Source: Ceriagrion tenellum (lineage: Eukaryota > Arthropoda > Insecta > Odonata > Coenagrionidae). From it: a DNA stretch of 64,000 bases. How positions within the stretch are numbered: position 1 is the stretch's first letter; each line of letters starts with the position of its first letter. The stretch covers positions 21,300,373 through 21,364,372 of the forward strand of contig OY720643.1 of assembly GCA_963169105.1 (NCBI GenBank). Direction: 5' to 3'. Of this stretch, positions 47,331-58,545 are shown one piece after another. A model generated the notes under the pieces. The model saw nothing but the letters and a program-made list of their open reading frames with translations. It was not told where the DNA came from and searched no databases. Both the position numbers and the translations under genes were made by a program.

Positions 47331-47990
47331 AATTAGCGATCCAATGGGAAGGGCGGAGCGGGGATAGTTGAGCTGGAACGCGGCACGAGGGTGGCGGAGT
47401 AAGGCAACTGACAATGTCGGAAGGGTAGTCCTCTCACGTACCCTGCGGCGTCGGTGGTAGTGTCGTGGGGAGGGAGCGGGGGGGTCAGGGGATGAGGTCA
47501 ACTCAGTCGAATTTCCTCTCAGCGCGGAGCCAAGGAAAGCAATAAAAGGGGATGTAGTGTGCGCGGGGGAGACGCGGGAAAGAGACTGAGACTTGGAGAA
47601 TGGCGTGCCGAGCGTACGTGAGCCTGCCTACGCAACTGTAAGCCGACCGACACTCGCGACTCATCCAACCACCCACGATTCCCTTTTTTTTCACGTCCCC
47701 TGCCATCCTCCCCCCCCCCCCCAATCCGCCTTCAAATTAACTCTTCGTGTGTGCGACACTCTACCTATCCCCCATTTTTATGATTCTCCATAAAAAACAC
47801 GAGTTCGGGCTTTGTTGTTTATGCATCGCCGATGAGACGACCCCGCCGAGCCCGGAGGTTTGGAGTTGGTTCTCACAACAATCCAAGACATGGGATTCAG
47901 ACAGAAATAGGGCCGTCTTAAAATTAAAAAAAGTCTTCGACGGATTGCGCCGCATGTTAAGCATTGGGTGCTCAACCGTGGTCTTAAAAA
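47331..47990. other. GC-rich island with CCAAT and GC-box-like sequences
   Basis: CCAAT at 47341 is followed by GGGCGGAG at 47351, and the region to about 47990 is CpG-rich. Frames of 121, 73, 82 and 67 codons overlap on both strands with no recognised domain. A 13-base C run lies at 47710-47722. This may be a promoter-proximal island; no start site can be fixed. Confidence 0.35.
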
Positions 47991-48094
47991 TGTAATGTAT
48001 GGAGTGAATATTTAAAAGGACATGTAAAAGTCAAAATATTGGGAATCACATTGACTAAAGACCTAGCGTGGGGGGAAACACTCACCTACGTACA

Positions 48095-48720
48095 TCTACA
48101 TAATACCCTGCGATCTGCCGCATGGGCGTATGGCAGATGTTAGGACACCAGCCGTATAAAGATGTAAAGGATTAGGTTTTTGGAGGTGAAATGGTAACGT
48201 GCATTAAGGGAGTGTATCCATTGGAGCTCATTATTATTGTGGTCGCTTATTGTACGCGGAAAGAACGAGTTTTTGTGACTATCTGTTCGACAGTGGATCT
48301 CTCTTATTTTATCGCTTCTGTCAGACCTAGATATTTGGTGTGGCGTCATGATAATATTCTCTATATCGCTCTGAAAAATATCAGTTCTGAATTTCTTAAG
48401 CAACCTAAGCCTAGCAAGGTGCCTCCGAGTCTCTAGGGGCTCCCACCTGAATCCCTCTAAACGTCATGAGACGTTCGCTCATAGCAGTTTTTAACAAAGC
48501 GTACTGCTTTTCTTTGTATTTTATAATTTTTTTGGAGTAAATCTTAATGACCAGAGTCCCAAATGCTCGAGGCGTATTTGAAGTGTGGTCTAACCGAAAC
48601 GAAGTAGCACATCTCTTTGACTTTTTCATCCGAGGACCATCCTATTATACGGTTTAAAAAACCTAGTTTCTTTAATGTTTTCTATTTAGTTTCTTTAATA
48701 CGAAACATCTGCGGCGCTGT
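48095..48720 (-). pseudogene. LINE-A RT C terminus, 3' UTR and tail
   Basis: Minus strand, with frame corrections: L-G-F-L-N-R-I-I-G-W-S-S-DEKVKEMCYFVSVRPHFKYA then S-S-I-W-D, then Y-K-I-Q-R-K-A-V-R-F-V-K, L-E-T-R-R-H-L-A-R-L, LKKFRTDIFQSDIENIIMTP, then R-S-DRSDKIREIHCRTDSHKNSF and F-P-R-T-I-S-D-H-N. These match the best copy at 35.46-36.17 kb block for block. The 3' UTR contains an E-L-Q-W-I-H-S-L-like reading shared with 50.86 kb. The hairpin and ATGTAGATG tail end at about 48095. Several frameshifts make it dead. Confidence 0.8.
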
Positions 48721-48808
48721 ATTAAAGAAAAATCAGATTTACCGTTGAAATTGGAGGAGGTTTAAGAATAAATTACTTTATAATATTATACTCTGTTTAA
48801 ATATTACT

Positions 48809-48840
48809 GACCGGTTTCGCTGCCACAACGTCATCATCAG
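48809..48840 (-). ncRNA. Hammerhead-ribozyme-like core
   Basis: On the minus strand: CTGATGATGAC, stem GUUG/CAGC with loop TGG, then GAAAC, CG and GTC. ACT before and AGT after could pair as stem I. The CTGATGA and GAAA boxes are canonical, making this the best-looking core outside the intact PLE. Confidence 0.5.
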
Positions 48841-48923
48841 AGTTCGAATGTGCCATTATTGGTACCATTCATTGTACATTGTACGAGTACCATTGGAGTG
48901 TAGTGTTTGAACTCTCATGGTGA

Positions 48924-48955
48924 GTGATGATAATGCTGTGACTTCAAGACCGGTC
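48924..48955 (+). ncRNA. Degraded partner hammerhead-like core
   Basis: GTGATGATAATGCTGTG, then ACTTCAAGACCGGTC. It is the mirrored partner of 48809-48840, with CTGATGA altered to GTGATGA and GAAAC to CAAGAC. It is unlikely to be active. Confidence 0.35.
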
Positions 48956-48990
48956 AGTTATAGTAAAACAAAGTGGAATATTACTATGTG

Positions 48991-50661
48991 ATTTATACTT
49001 AACTATGATACGATTCCAAAAAGTTACTTAGTTTTCCATCACATGAACAGTGGGACGGATTTCCGATGAGTAAGTGAAAGAGGTCAAGGCAACCTCTCCT
49101 CGTTTTGTCCGCGAGTCCAACACGCCGTGAGCACCTTTAACCCTACCTACAGTGATTTCATTCACTAACTATCCGCATGCCAAAGTTAAAAAATTCAGTC
49201 CAAGAGAGTGAAGAATGACATGGAGCATATTATTATGACCGCATGCGGTGATAAAGCAAGGATTTTATTTAGAGGGGGCCCATGTTTGGTATTAGCAGAG
49301 GTTTATGAATCAATATTTATGAAAACCGGGTGTAAAACTATGTGTATAGGTAAAAAAAGTGGAATTTTAACTGCGGCGTAAAGGTCGATTTATATATTTC
49401 CTGTTCATATTTCGGAGAGGACAATAAGCAAGGTTTTTAATCTCTAAAACTAGCCAACATGTTCATTGAAAAAGTCTTTCAGAGTAAATAGTAGTCAATG
49501 ATGTTTTTATTATAAAATACCACATTTAACTCTGTTGGTTTATGATGAAAAAATTTCAAATATCAGGGAAACGGGCGCCTAAACCAAATTACAATCATTT
49601 TTGACCGTATAAAACGATCCTGCAGCAATATTAAGCATGCAATTAACTTGGCATACATATATTTTAAATTACGATTATAATTTTTGCTAAATATTTTTAT
49701 TTTATATTATTTGTATAGAACCTCATAAATCAAATGCCTGAAAAAATACTGACCACTCTTTATAATAGAATACACACTAAAGTATGAACTCTGACGACTG
49801 TAGGTAGCAAGTTCGTTCTCTAGTATAAGAGCTAGGGAACATTTTTAAGCAATGCTGGTAGCGTATGAGAATAATGAATGCTGTCTACCTCACTTTTGAT
49901 CAAAAATAAACTTCATTCCGACCTTCCTCGTGTTTCCGTTGGAGGAAAGAGTGTTTTCACGACAAAATGGATTTCCTTTCGGCTTACAAAAGCACCCAAA
50001 GATTTCTCCTGAATACCTAAAATTGGGCACTAAAAAGTAAATTCTATGCTGAATAGCTCTCGTTGATTCTTTATCACTAGTTTGCAGCAATAAGAATGAA
50101 CCTTTACGGCCGTATACGTCTATTCAAGGATATTAAACGCGCGTGGAGGCCGATTGGGTGGCCATTGAGTCGGCCGCTAGTTGCCTCTACCGCTCCGCTC
50201 GCCATAAAATAAGGGAAGGAATGTTGAAAGGAAGGAAAAATGCCCAAAGAAAGCTATGAAGTCGGAGAGGTTGAAAACGTTTCGGTGAACGGCTAGAAGG
50301 AATGAATGGAGACGGAAGTGGAGAAGATAAAGAGAGATGGAATTGAAAGAGATTGTAAATAACCTGAGCTATTTGGCGCGTCCTGAGCATTCCGCTCACG
50401 TTATAAGCCGCGCCTTTCGAAGACGAAGTTTCCGATAGTTACGCACGGTATCCACGCCCTAAAAAGTAAGAAGACTCAGGAAAGAGGACTTAAGGAAGGT
50501 TAACAAAGCAACATACTTGCCAGAAACATGGGATCATTGTTAGAATACGGGATCGTTCCATATCCGTTTCCTTGCATCATTGATCAGTAGACAGTGGGCT
50601 GGTGGATGGTTGTTCGTATTTATAAGGCACAAGTTCTCAGGAGATGTACTCAGGTTAGCGT
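48991..50661. other. Mostly AT-rich, no recognisable gene
   Basis: No motif was recognised. 50110-50460 is GC-richer. Frames are short (up to 70 codons). Confidence 0.4.
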
Positions 50662-50995
50662 ATGCTTGAAGTTTTCCCTATAACAACTACAACTGCTGCG
50701 TTTCAGACCGACACACAGAATATTGTCATGACGCCTCACTACATCTCTTGGTCTGACAGAAGCGACAAAATAAGAGAGATACATTTCCAAAGTGATAGGG
50801 ACCAAAACTCGTTCTTTTCGCATACAACAAGCGACCACAATAATAATGAACTGCAATAAATACACTCCCCTAATGCACGCTACCATTTTACCTCCCAAAA
50901 CTTTATCCCTTACATCTTTACACGGCTGGTGTTCTAACACCCCCTGCCTCATGCCCATGCGGCGGCTCGCAGGGTATTATGTAAATGTAGATGAA
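50662..50995 (+). pseudogene. LINE-A RT tail, 3' UTR and tail
   Basis: The plus strand gives FQTDTQNIVMTPHYISWSDR then SDKIREIHFQSDRDQNSFFS and H-T-T-S-D-H-N-N-N-E-L-Q. This is almost the same protein as 48.14-48.4 kb (F-Q-S-D-I-E-N-I-I-M-T-P, SDKIREIHCRTD). A shared 3' UTR follows (TAATGCACGCTACCATTTTA, then TTTACACGGCTGGTG). The end has CCCTGC, GCGGCGGCTCGCAGGG and TATGTAAATGTAGATG. The 5' end is truncated and D-C-R-T-D is mutated to H-F-Q-S-D. Confidence 0.85.
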
Positions 50996-53175
50996 TCACT
51001 TGATGTAAAACAATCACAAAATGGATTATCTGTATTAAAATAGCTTATCTACTTTCTACGACATATGCTACTACTGTGGTCCTTACCTTGGTGATTCGAA
51101 GTAACAGTGCCTTCTTTATGAAAGTTTTATCTAAAATTCCAGTTTATTTTTCGTTTCCATTTCGGTCTGTTTGCAATAACTTTTTTTGGAGCAGTTTAAG
51201 TTGCTTGTCAGAAATCTATTTTCTGAATCACATTATGAAAAATTGTGCGATTATTTCCTGTATTACGTTGATACAATTATATCTATGATCGTGAAAATAC
51301 CCTTAACCCATCGTAAGTATAATCATTTTACGTGCTTACTATTCTTGCAATCCTAGTTTTGCAAGTTTTGGGAGTTGGTACTTAATATTAGAATCTATAT
51401 CACATATGACTGGAAAGCTGTCTCTTTGCATATTACCAGCCTATCAGTGCGGCCTGGAAATTAAATCGTCTCCGTGGCATTTTCAAAAAGACTCCGGTTT
51501 ATTAGCCTGATTCCCTGAGAAAAAAAGTTGAACAAAGATTCGGTCCTAAGGCACGGATAAGAGGCCCAAATTTTCCGCGGGTGAAAAGATTTCCTCGATG
51601 AAAAGGATTTTTTTCGGAAGACTCCTCCCCTAAATACGGCCACCCAACCAACCAGTCCCTAGGACCCGAAATGAGACACGCCATGCAACTCCATCTCTTG
51701 GAAACGGAACAAATTACTCAGCCATAAAAGTCCAACGGATCGACCTTAATTCCTTTTCACTGAAAGTTATAATCGCTTTTCTGGCTCGTATCCGCTCCCG
51801 GTATCGATTGCCTTACACTCCAGACGCTTCACTGCCCTTGGAATTAACCGATGCCTCTGAGAATGAGGGCTTTAAGAGGGGGGGAGTGGGAGGGGAAGGA
51901 AGGGAAAGGAGCATGATCTGGGGAAATCTTATACCCCAGCCGCACTATCTGAAAAGGCCTTTTCATAGATGTCTAGGTCCTAATGAGAAATGGTCATCAA
52001 TAAGCCAATCCCCATTCTCCCTCACTCGAACCCTCGATCCCCATATCGTCTCTTGGCACAGGGTACCCCTTTCCTTTTCCCCATCACGCGACCCCTCCCC
52101 CCACTCAACTACGCCTCCTCGTCACCATGGCAACCCCGCCGCCTCTCACCAAGCCGCAGTAATTAATCTGCGGCGTTGGGATATCGAAGCGGGGTGCCTT
52201 GGGTACAGTATAAATGGGGTTTTTGAGGACGGGCAGGAAGGAAGGACCACACGGAGCCAAGGAGAAGTGTGGCCGGGGGTGGGGGTGGTCCCCTAGATAA
52301 GATTTCCACGCATACCCTTTCAATTTACGTCCGACGTAAGTAATGAGAATTTAGGCCGATCCATCTAAACTTCGGAGATGATACGGGGAAACGGTTCAAA
52401 GGCCGAAGCGTCCTCCTGCACGCTAACTTCCACGCTTCCTGTTTATCGTTCACATTATAGCCCTCCCCTTGAACGGTTCGCCTTGTTCGTGAAAGTAATT
52501 ACATCGGTCAACGATGGCGCAAGGCACAGATTCAATCTTTCAAAGGGAAGAGTCCTTAACGGCCCATATCCGCTGTTACTGCGTGAGGTAACGTGTTTAC
52601 TTGAGCGTCAGAGCGCTGCTCTTAAAATGATCTATACATAAGCACTTATAAATAAATAAAGGAAGCTATATTTATACATGTTATAAATATTGAATGGAGC
52701 AAATACAATAAAATTTATGGAGTGCATGTAAAAAAAGATATTTTCGGACCAAAATTCCTAAGGAACGTGTAAATAATTATTTATATAACCATATATTAAC
52801 TAAAATTCCAGAAATCGTTGGGAGGATTGGCTAAAATCCCAGGGTTTCGCCGAGAACAGTTTGACTATCGTTGTTTAAGTGCTGTGTCTGAAATATATTG
52901 ACACCACGCAGTATCTGGCTAAAATTTCATGAAAGTTTCTTTGAAAAAACAATTAGCACTGGAAAAATGTTAATCTATATTGTTGATTGCAATTATTATG
53001 GACATATATAAGCTGATCCAGGAATTTTTTATCCATGGATTAATATAGTGGTTTTAATTTATCCATGCATGTAAGAGTGGCAATCGTGCCTTGTAGGATG
53101 ATGCATGACATAATATTTATACTTTCATTATGATTTAAGAACTACAGGTGAATCCAGTGAATTGCCTAATTTCAA
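50996..53175. other. No recognisable gene; GC-rich island at 51.6-52.6 kb
   Basis: A 162-codon plus-strand frame (51808-52296) lies in the GC-rich part; it has no domain I recognise, and an opposite frame overlaps it. The rest is AT-rich. Confidence 0.35.
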
Positions 53176-53353
53176 TTTTTCAATTGGTACTCAAGTTATA
53201 AATATATTTCTTACAACAGTAGAAATATTTTACGTTAACGTGAAAGGTTTTGGACAATTGTTTTTTCTTTTTCAATTGGTACTCAAGTTATAAATATATT
53301 TCTTACAACAGTAGAAATATTTTACGTTAACGTTGAAGGTTTTGGACAATTGT
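53176..53353 (+). repeat. Tandem duplication, 92-bp period
   Basis: Two copies beginning TTTTTCAATTGGTACTCAAG at 53176 and 53268 agree over about 85 bp, with two visible mismatches near the TTACGTTAACG block. The near identity points to a recent local duplication. Confidence 0.85.
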
Positions 53354-53639
53354 TCATTTTATTTTCACTTAAATGTTGTATTTTTGGTGACCGCGGCGAA
53401 TGCTAATATAATCACAATAGCTTAGGGGCATTCTTACAAATTAGTAATTTTTTTTTAGTTTTGCTGCATTTGATTTTAACCATGAGTATATTTACGTGCT
53501 GCTCCAATGAATTAAGAGACAACAATTTTGTGAAGAAGATAATATATCGGTACGCTCCACTGGGAAGACGGAGGGACCAATGCATTTTATTCATTCGAGT
53601 AATCTGCAAACTTAAATTAGGTTTTAATGAAAGCAAAGA

Positions 53640-53920
53640 AAAATACAGAAGTCACACTGAAAGGAGGAAAATTAGAGCAATTGAATTATCATTTGGGACG
53701 GATGAAGGACCGCAATATCTAGCAAAGAATAGCCCACGCCAAAAAGACGTTCATAAAAATGAGGAAAAAATATGTGATAACTTTGGCATTGAGCGTTGCA
53801 CTACATGGATTATTAACATTGACCTTTGGAAAGACAAAATATGAAGATTAGAAGCAGTCGAATCTTGCTGTTGGAAGAGGACACTGGAGATCTCCAATGA
53901 TTGAATGAATGAAACCTAAA
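53640..53920 (+). pseudogene. LINE-B RT fragment, frame-broken
   Basis: One frame gives R-I-A-HAKKTFIKMRKKYVITLALS then V-A-L-H-G (53730-53805). A second gives LEAVESCCWKRTLEISND just after (53845-53900). Together this is the A-K-K-x-F, L-S-V-A-L-Y-G-x-E-T-W and E-A-F-E-M-W-C-W-R-R-x-L-x-I-S-W block of LINE-B-type RTs. At least two frameshifts separate the parts. It stands head to head with the minus-strand fragment at 54.05-54.30 kb. Confidence 0.65.
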
Positions 53921-54049
53921 AATTTTGCACCAAAATAATAAAAATGGGGAGTCTTTACACGTATATGATGGAAAAAGGTAATCGCATTCATCTTTTATAT
54001 AAAAAGGTGCCCTTAAATAATCTTTAATGACGAGTATAATTGTACCAAG

Positions 54050-54300
54050 ATTGAACCCCCTATATCCATGCATCAGACTCTTTCCCTCTCTCTCCCACAA
54101 CTCGTACTTCCTCAGTCTTTTAACGTTCCCCTCTATCTGAGTCCACATTTCTGCCCCATGCAACGCTACATTCGATATCAAGCTCTTCAAAGTTTTTCAT
54201 TTCATACTTATCAAGGTCCCCGTCATCAGATATGACTAATGCTTCCTTAAATAATTTTCCTCCTTCTGCCATTACTGCTTTGCCCATTTCCTCCAAACGT
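54050..54300 (-). pseudogene. LINE-B RT fragment, minus strand
   Basis: The minus strand gives LKSLISNVALHGAEMWTQIE then G-N-V-K-R-L-R-K-Y-E-L-W-E-R. This matches V-K-T-L-I-W-S-V-A-L-Y-G-A-E-T-W-T-L, then K-R-L-E-A-F-E-M-W. Upstream, remnants of E-A-L-V-I-S-D-D-G lie in another frame. The frame opens at a TTG, not an ATG. It continues beyond 54050 into unrelated sequence. Confidence 0.65.
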
Positions 54301-56349
54301 ATTGTCGAAGTACGATAATTATACCGCTCCTCTTGCTCCTGCCTCTGCCCGCTTTTATTTTAGCCTGCCTCGCTTTCTCTGTCAAAGAGAATTTCATAAC
54401 TTTTGTTTATTTATGATAGTCCAGATCAAAGAACTGGATCTCAAACAAAATAGCTAAAAGAGCAAATATGTATTGACTGGGGACAGAGTTGAATGGCGAG
54501 CTGTGGTCAAACGTTGTCGGTGTTGAATGACAAATGAATATGATGCTTCTACGATAAACAAATTTGTCACTAGCGTGGAAACATTAATAATTAAGGTGGC
54601 TTGAGGTATCGACAAGGGTTCTCACCGTGCAGATTCGACGAACCCGTATTAAGAATGTGACATTTTGCTTCGGCTTCGGCTGACAAAGTGAAAATATATA
54701 GCTAAATACCGTACTTGCGTTCGGAATCGAGAGAAATAAGGGATCTAGATTTTATTGCCTACACATTTTTATGTATTTTTAGGGTACAGATTTGTTTTAT
54801 AACGACAGTGATTAATAAGAAATCAAGAAAGTTGGAATACCTATATGGACACTATAATTTTATTCACCAAACAGTTTCATTACTCTAACTGCTGGTATCA
54901 CTTACCGAATTATGACTGGATGATATGACTTATTTAAGCATCCAATGAAGATGAATTAGCTAATTATACTTACTATAACTCTTCTTCTTCCAGTCTCCTT
55001 GTCAGGAATTTTATCTCCATAAAAGTATAAAAATGCTTTCTATGATTTAAAAGTTAGGAAAAAGAATTTTAATCGGTCATTTACTTCGCGCAATAAGGAA
55101 ATGTGTCTTTTCGTGTTAAAGCTTTTTTAATAATATCTAATATATTGAGCCTTCTGGTGATCAGTTTAGCCAAAGCCATATATTCTATGACTCATTCTAT
55201 GGCTTTCTCTCACAATTATATTCATATAAATAATGGGAAAATGTATTCTTCTATGGTAATTTGGAAATGGGATGATTTGCAGTACTACTTTTTTGCAATA
55301 CTACTTTTTACAAGTTTGGAATGCGACTCCACTGATTACAATTAAAGCTCCACTCTATATTTTTATTTCTTGGACTTTTTTATTCGAGTGTATCAAGGCG
55401 AGGAGAAATTATTGCACTCAGCGGAAAATGAACGGGCTTTTTAAGCATTTCCCTTGATTGCTTTTTCATTAAAGTTATGTACCATATCCACATATATATT
55501 CACTGCATTTCATTTGGGTTGGAATCGATTTTGTGAAGGTCGTTAGCACGAATTCTGTCTGCTCCACCACCCTAATTGCAGCATGTTGTTAAAATGGCTG
55601 AATGCATACATTTTGAAGCGAAGGGGGAATTAAGAGAACGCTGTAATACCATCCCAGATTGCCTAGACTATTTGAGAGGAGGATGAGTATTTTAATGACT
55701 GGGGCGACGCGGAGTCCCGTTGGGAGGCTGGGGGTAATAATGGATCAGGCGTCGCCGGCTGGATTAGTCTAGAAACGAGGAACGACGAGACAGTTTCCCG
55801 AGAAAGCAAGAGAAATGCGAAAGAATGCGGAAGGAGAGATTGATGGAGTCGAGGAAGGACCAAATTGGTGTTTTGGGTTTAAGTCAAATGCCGGTGTTTA
55901 TACGTATTCAGAACATTTAATTTTTGTAAACTGTTTCCCCGTTAGATCATTTTCTATTTTGTAATATAAGAATTTGAATTGTGATAGCTCTTTTAAAACC
56001 CACGTAAATGATAGAGGGCGTTTGCAATGATTAACTCAGTAAGTTTTTGTCCCTTTATATCTTTTGATCGATAACTTACTGTGTAACACCCCAATAGTTC
56101 ACTGCTTCCTCCAATTAACACTTTTATTATGTTTACCATATATTATGAGTTATTATTTCGTCCCCTATCATTGAAGCATTTCATCTGCCATCAGAAGTCA
56201 TCAATCCGAGTATTTTGTTTGACACAACTCTTTAATAACTGGTTAACTTCATCGCTATCTTCAATTTTACGTCCCTAACTATTTACTTTCTTAATGATTG
56301 CATCTTGGTCTTCTCCTACATCGCGTCCAATTATTTTTTCCATCCTTGA
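54301..56349. other. AT-rich stretch, no recognisable gene
   Basis: Short chance frames only (up to 80 codons). A GC-richer patch lies at 55650-55860. No repeat end was recognised. Confidence 0.4.
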
Positions 56350-57060
56350 TTGTTTCCAGAGGGCTGTTGAGTTTTACTTCTCTCATTGGGTGTTCAATCC
56401 TAAGATTGGTTGACTGCAGCTCTCCACCCTTCCCTAACTAATGCTAGTTTGCTCACCTCCTGGTATCTCTTCCTATGTACTTTCCTCTTTATTTGGTCCA
56501 TGAACTTTTTCCTGGGTCTTTCTCTGTGGACATTTCCCTCTATATTCCTTCAATTATGTTCCTCACAAATCCATTGTATCTCAAGGTGTGTCCAATCCAT
56601 CTCGTTCTTCTTTTCTGTATGATGTTCTATATGGTCCTTTCTTCTTCTACTCCTCTGTGCACTATATAATTTCTTATCGTTTCCATCCATTTAATCTTCA
56701 GTATCCTCCTCCAGCACTAGGTTTCAAAGCCTTCTAGTCTTTTCTTGTCAGCTTTTTCAATGGTCCATTCTTCCGATCCATAGATTGCTACGCTCCTTTG
56801 GAAAGTTTTTACATACTGTTTCCCTAGTTTTTTGTCCTATCTTCTTTGAGTACTTTGAGGACAGCAGTCGTCTTTTTCCATAAACGCCTTCTTAATTTGG
56901 GCTATTCTCCACTTTATGTCCGTTGTACATCTCCCCTTTCACGTGATGGTACTTCCAAGATAGATGAAGGTTGATTTTTAGTATGCGTCCAAAAATGTTA
57001 ACCTTTTTTTCATTTATCTGTATTCATTAAACTCCATATTTATTTTAATCATCATAAAAT
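56350..57060 (-). pseudogene. LINE-B RT C-terminal third (longest LINE-B copy)
   Basis: Minus strand, with frame corrections: I-Y-L-G-S-T-I-T, stop, KGRCTTDIKWRIAQIKKAFM, then F-Q-R-S-V-A-I-Y-GSEEWTIEKADKKRLEGFET, C-W-R-R-ILKIKWMETIRN and V-E-E-E-R-T-I. The tail is IQKRRTRWIGHTLRYNGFVR, N-I-I-E-G-N-V, R-P-R-K-K-F-M-D-Q-I-K and RKRYQEVSKL, ending W-R-A-A-V-N-Q-S. Nearly every block from the Y-L-G-S motif to the C terminus is recognisable, making this a good guide to the family. The active site is upstream of the preserved part. Several stops and frameshifts are present. Confidence 0.85.
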
Positions 57061-57729
57061 TTCTTCTTTGGTGCTTCTCTTAAATTTAATTTTCTCTTAT
57101 TTCTCCGGGAGTGCCAAAAGTTTCCTTACTTCTAACTTTCCTGTTGCGTCTGTATTTGTCTCTGAGTTTTCTTTGATTTTATTTAAACAGTTGGAACGTT
57201 TTTGCTCGTGCAAACATTTGAGTGATAGTATTTTTGCTCTTATTAGTGATTACAATGGGTAAAAGAATAAATTTGTATCATATTGATTTGGTTTTTGGGA
57301 AATCTCATGCTATTGTAACAAGTAACTTAAATATATGGCATATATTTCGTCAAAATTCGATTCAAAATTTAAATATTTTCAATAAAACACGAAATATTCC
57401 ATTTCAAAATAACATTTGTAGCAAAAAATACAATATACGCCAAGTAAAACTTCCAAAAGAACATATTTGAATACAGCTTTGTCTGAATTCCAAATATCAC
57501 TCCAAGAACTCGAGGCATGACTCGCTATGGCTGTTAAAAATTGAAATTTCAAGAATATAGCTCTTGTATCATTGTCTCTTATTTCTGTACAGTGAGAGTC
57601 TAGGCACAAAGGGAAGAAATTCTGTTCTACATTTTTTCTCGACTTCAAAAATTGTTACGAAGACTTCCGCGGTTCTCTTGTCTATTGGTATATTTCGGGT
57701 CCTCCCCATTTTGCATCATTTTTGTAGCC
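57061..57729. other. No recognisable feature
   Basis: AT-rich DNA; an 82-codon plus-strand frame (57222-57470) and an 89-codon minus-strand frame (57379-57648) lack known motifs. Confidence 0.4.
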
Positions 57730-57764
57730 GACCGTTTCAGCGACTTTCCGATCGGCATCATCAG
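57730..57764 (-). ncRNA. Hammerhead-ribozyme-like core in a PLE-like end
   Basis: On the minus strand: CTGATGATGCCGA, TCGGAAAG, TCGCTGAAAC and GGTC. The CTGATGA, GAAAC and GTC boxes are all intact and in order. Stem II (GCCGA/TCGC) pairs poorly, so folding is doubtful. Confidence 0.4.
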
Positions 57765-58034
57765 GTTTTAATGAACAGAAGAATTGTCTGCCACAAATTT
57801 AGGGCTCTGGTTTGTTAAATATCCTTTGGGATCTGGTCCGGAGCGCTCTGATATGCTGAGGTCTTGGATTTTTGAAAATCCGTTTAGAAATAGAGAAAAG
57901 CGGATAGCCATCTTTCCTGTTGAAGTGATTCGGAATCTTAGGGATTTCGATCCACTTAAGTGCTGCCATCGGTGGGAACCCGAAAATACCAATTAAGTTA
58001 ATATGGTCACCATGAGACGCATTGCCACTTCGAA

Positions 58035-58069
58035 CTGAAGATGCCAGCAGGATGGCTGGAGTAACTGTC
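58035..58069 (+). ncRNA. Degraded hammerhead-like core with strong stem II
   Basis: CTGAAGAT, then CCAGC/GCTGG with loop AGGATG, then AGTAACTGTC instead of CGAAACGTC. The first box and stem are intact; the GAAA box is broken. It lies about 270 bp from, and opposite in strand to, the core at 57730-57764. Confidence 0.3.
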
Positions 58070-58454
58070 GTCAGCAAAAGACATCACGCGTAAAGAAACC
58101 CGAAAGCTAATCTCCAAATACTGAAACGCCGCGGAAGCCTTCATAGATATTAATATTATTTCCAGTCTCTGTATTTGCAGTTTGATTATATGATGCGACC
58201 AGATTATAATATTTTGAGATATGTTTAAACAAGCTAATCCTCTAAAAACGCTTTTACAACTACTGGTTAAATACAACTACTAGTTAGTATAATTAATGCG
58301 ACAAATGAATGTTAATACAATGTATTAAGTTATGCAGGATCTTTATCTTTCCGGATACTTCTGGCGAGGTTAGTAGCTAATAATGTTATTCAGACATTTA
58401 ACTAAAGTGCATAACCTACTTTACTCAATGAGGGTCAAAGTGTCTCAGAGCTGG

Positions 58455-58545
58455 TGTTTTGTAGGGGGAATAATGACATTTTAAATCTATTGGTTCCACA
58501 GTCTATTTCCTTGCCTTAATGCCTGTGATCATTTTACGCGATATT
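58455..58545 (-). pseudogene. Short LINE-A RT tail fragment
   Basis: The minus strand gives G-KEIDCGTNRFKMSLFPLQN. This matches K-I-R-x-I-D-C-R-T-D-R-x-K-M-S-F-F-P-R of LINE-A. No tail or hairpin is recognisable nearby. Confidence 0.55.

Larger units (their letters stand above)
48781..48990. repeat. Inverted pair of decayed PLE-like ends
   Basis: AATATTACTGACCGGT on the left is mirrored by ACCGGTCAGTTATAGT on the right, with other partly matching blocks outside. A hammerhead-like core lies in each arm in opposite orientation. The arms are much more diverged than those at 62.1 kb, suggesting an older fold-back. Confidence 0.55.

Noticed and set aside
47710..47722. 13-base C run as an assembly join
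   Set aside because: Homopolymer runs of 10 or more also occur at 16589 and in both PLE arms, so it is not exceptional.
51808..52296. 162-codon plus-strand frame
   Set aside because: GC-rich island, no recognisable domain, opposite frame also open; likely chance.
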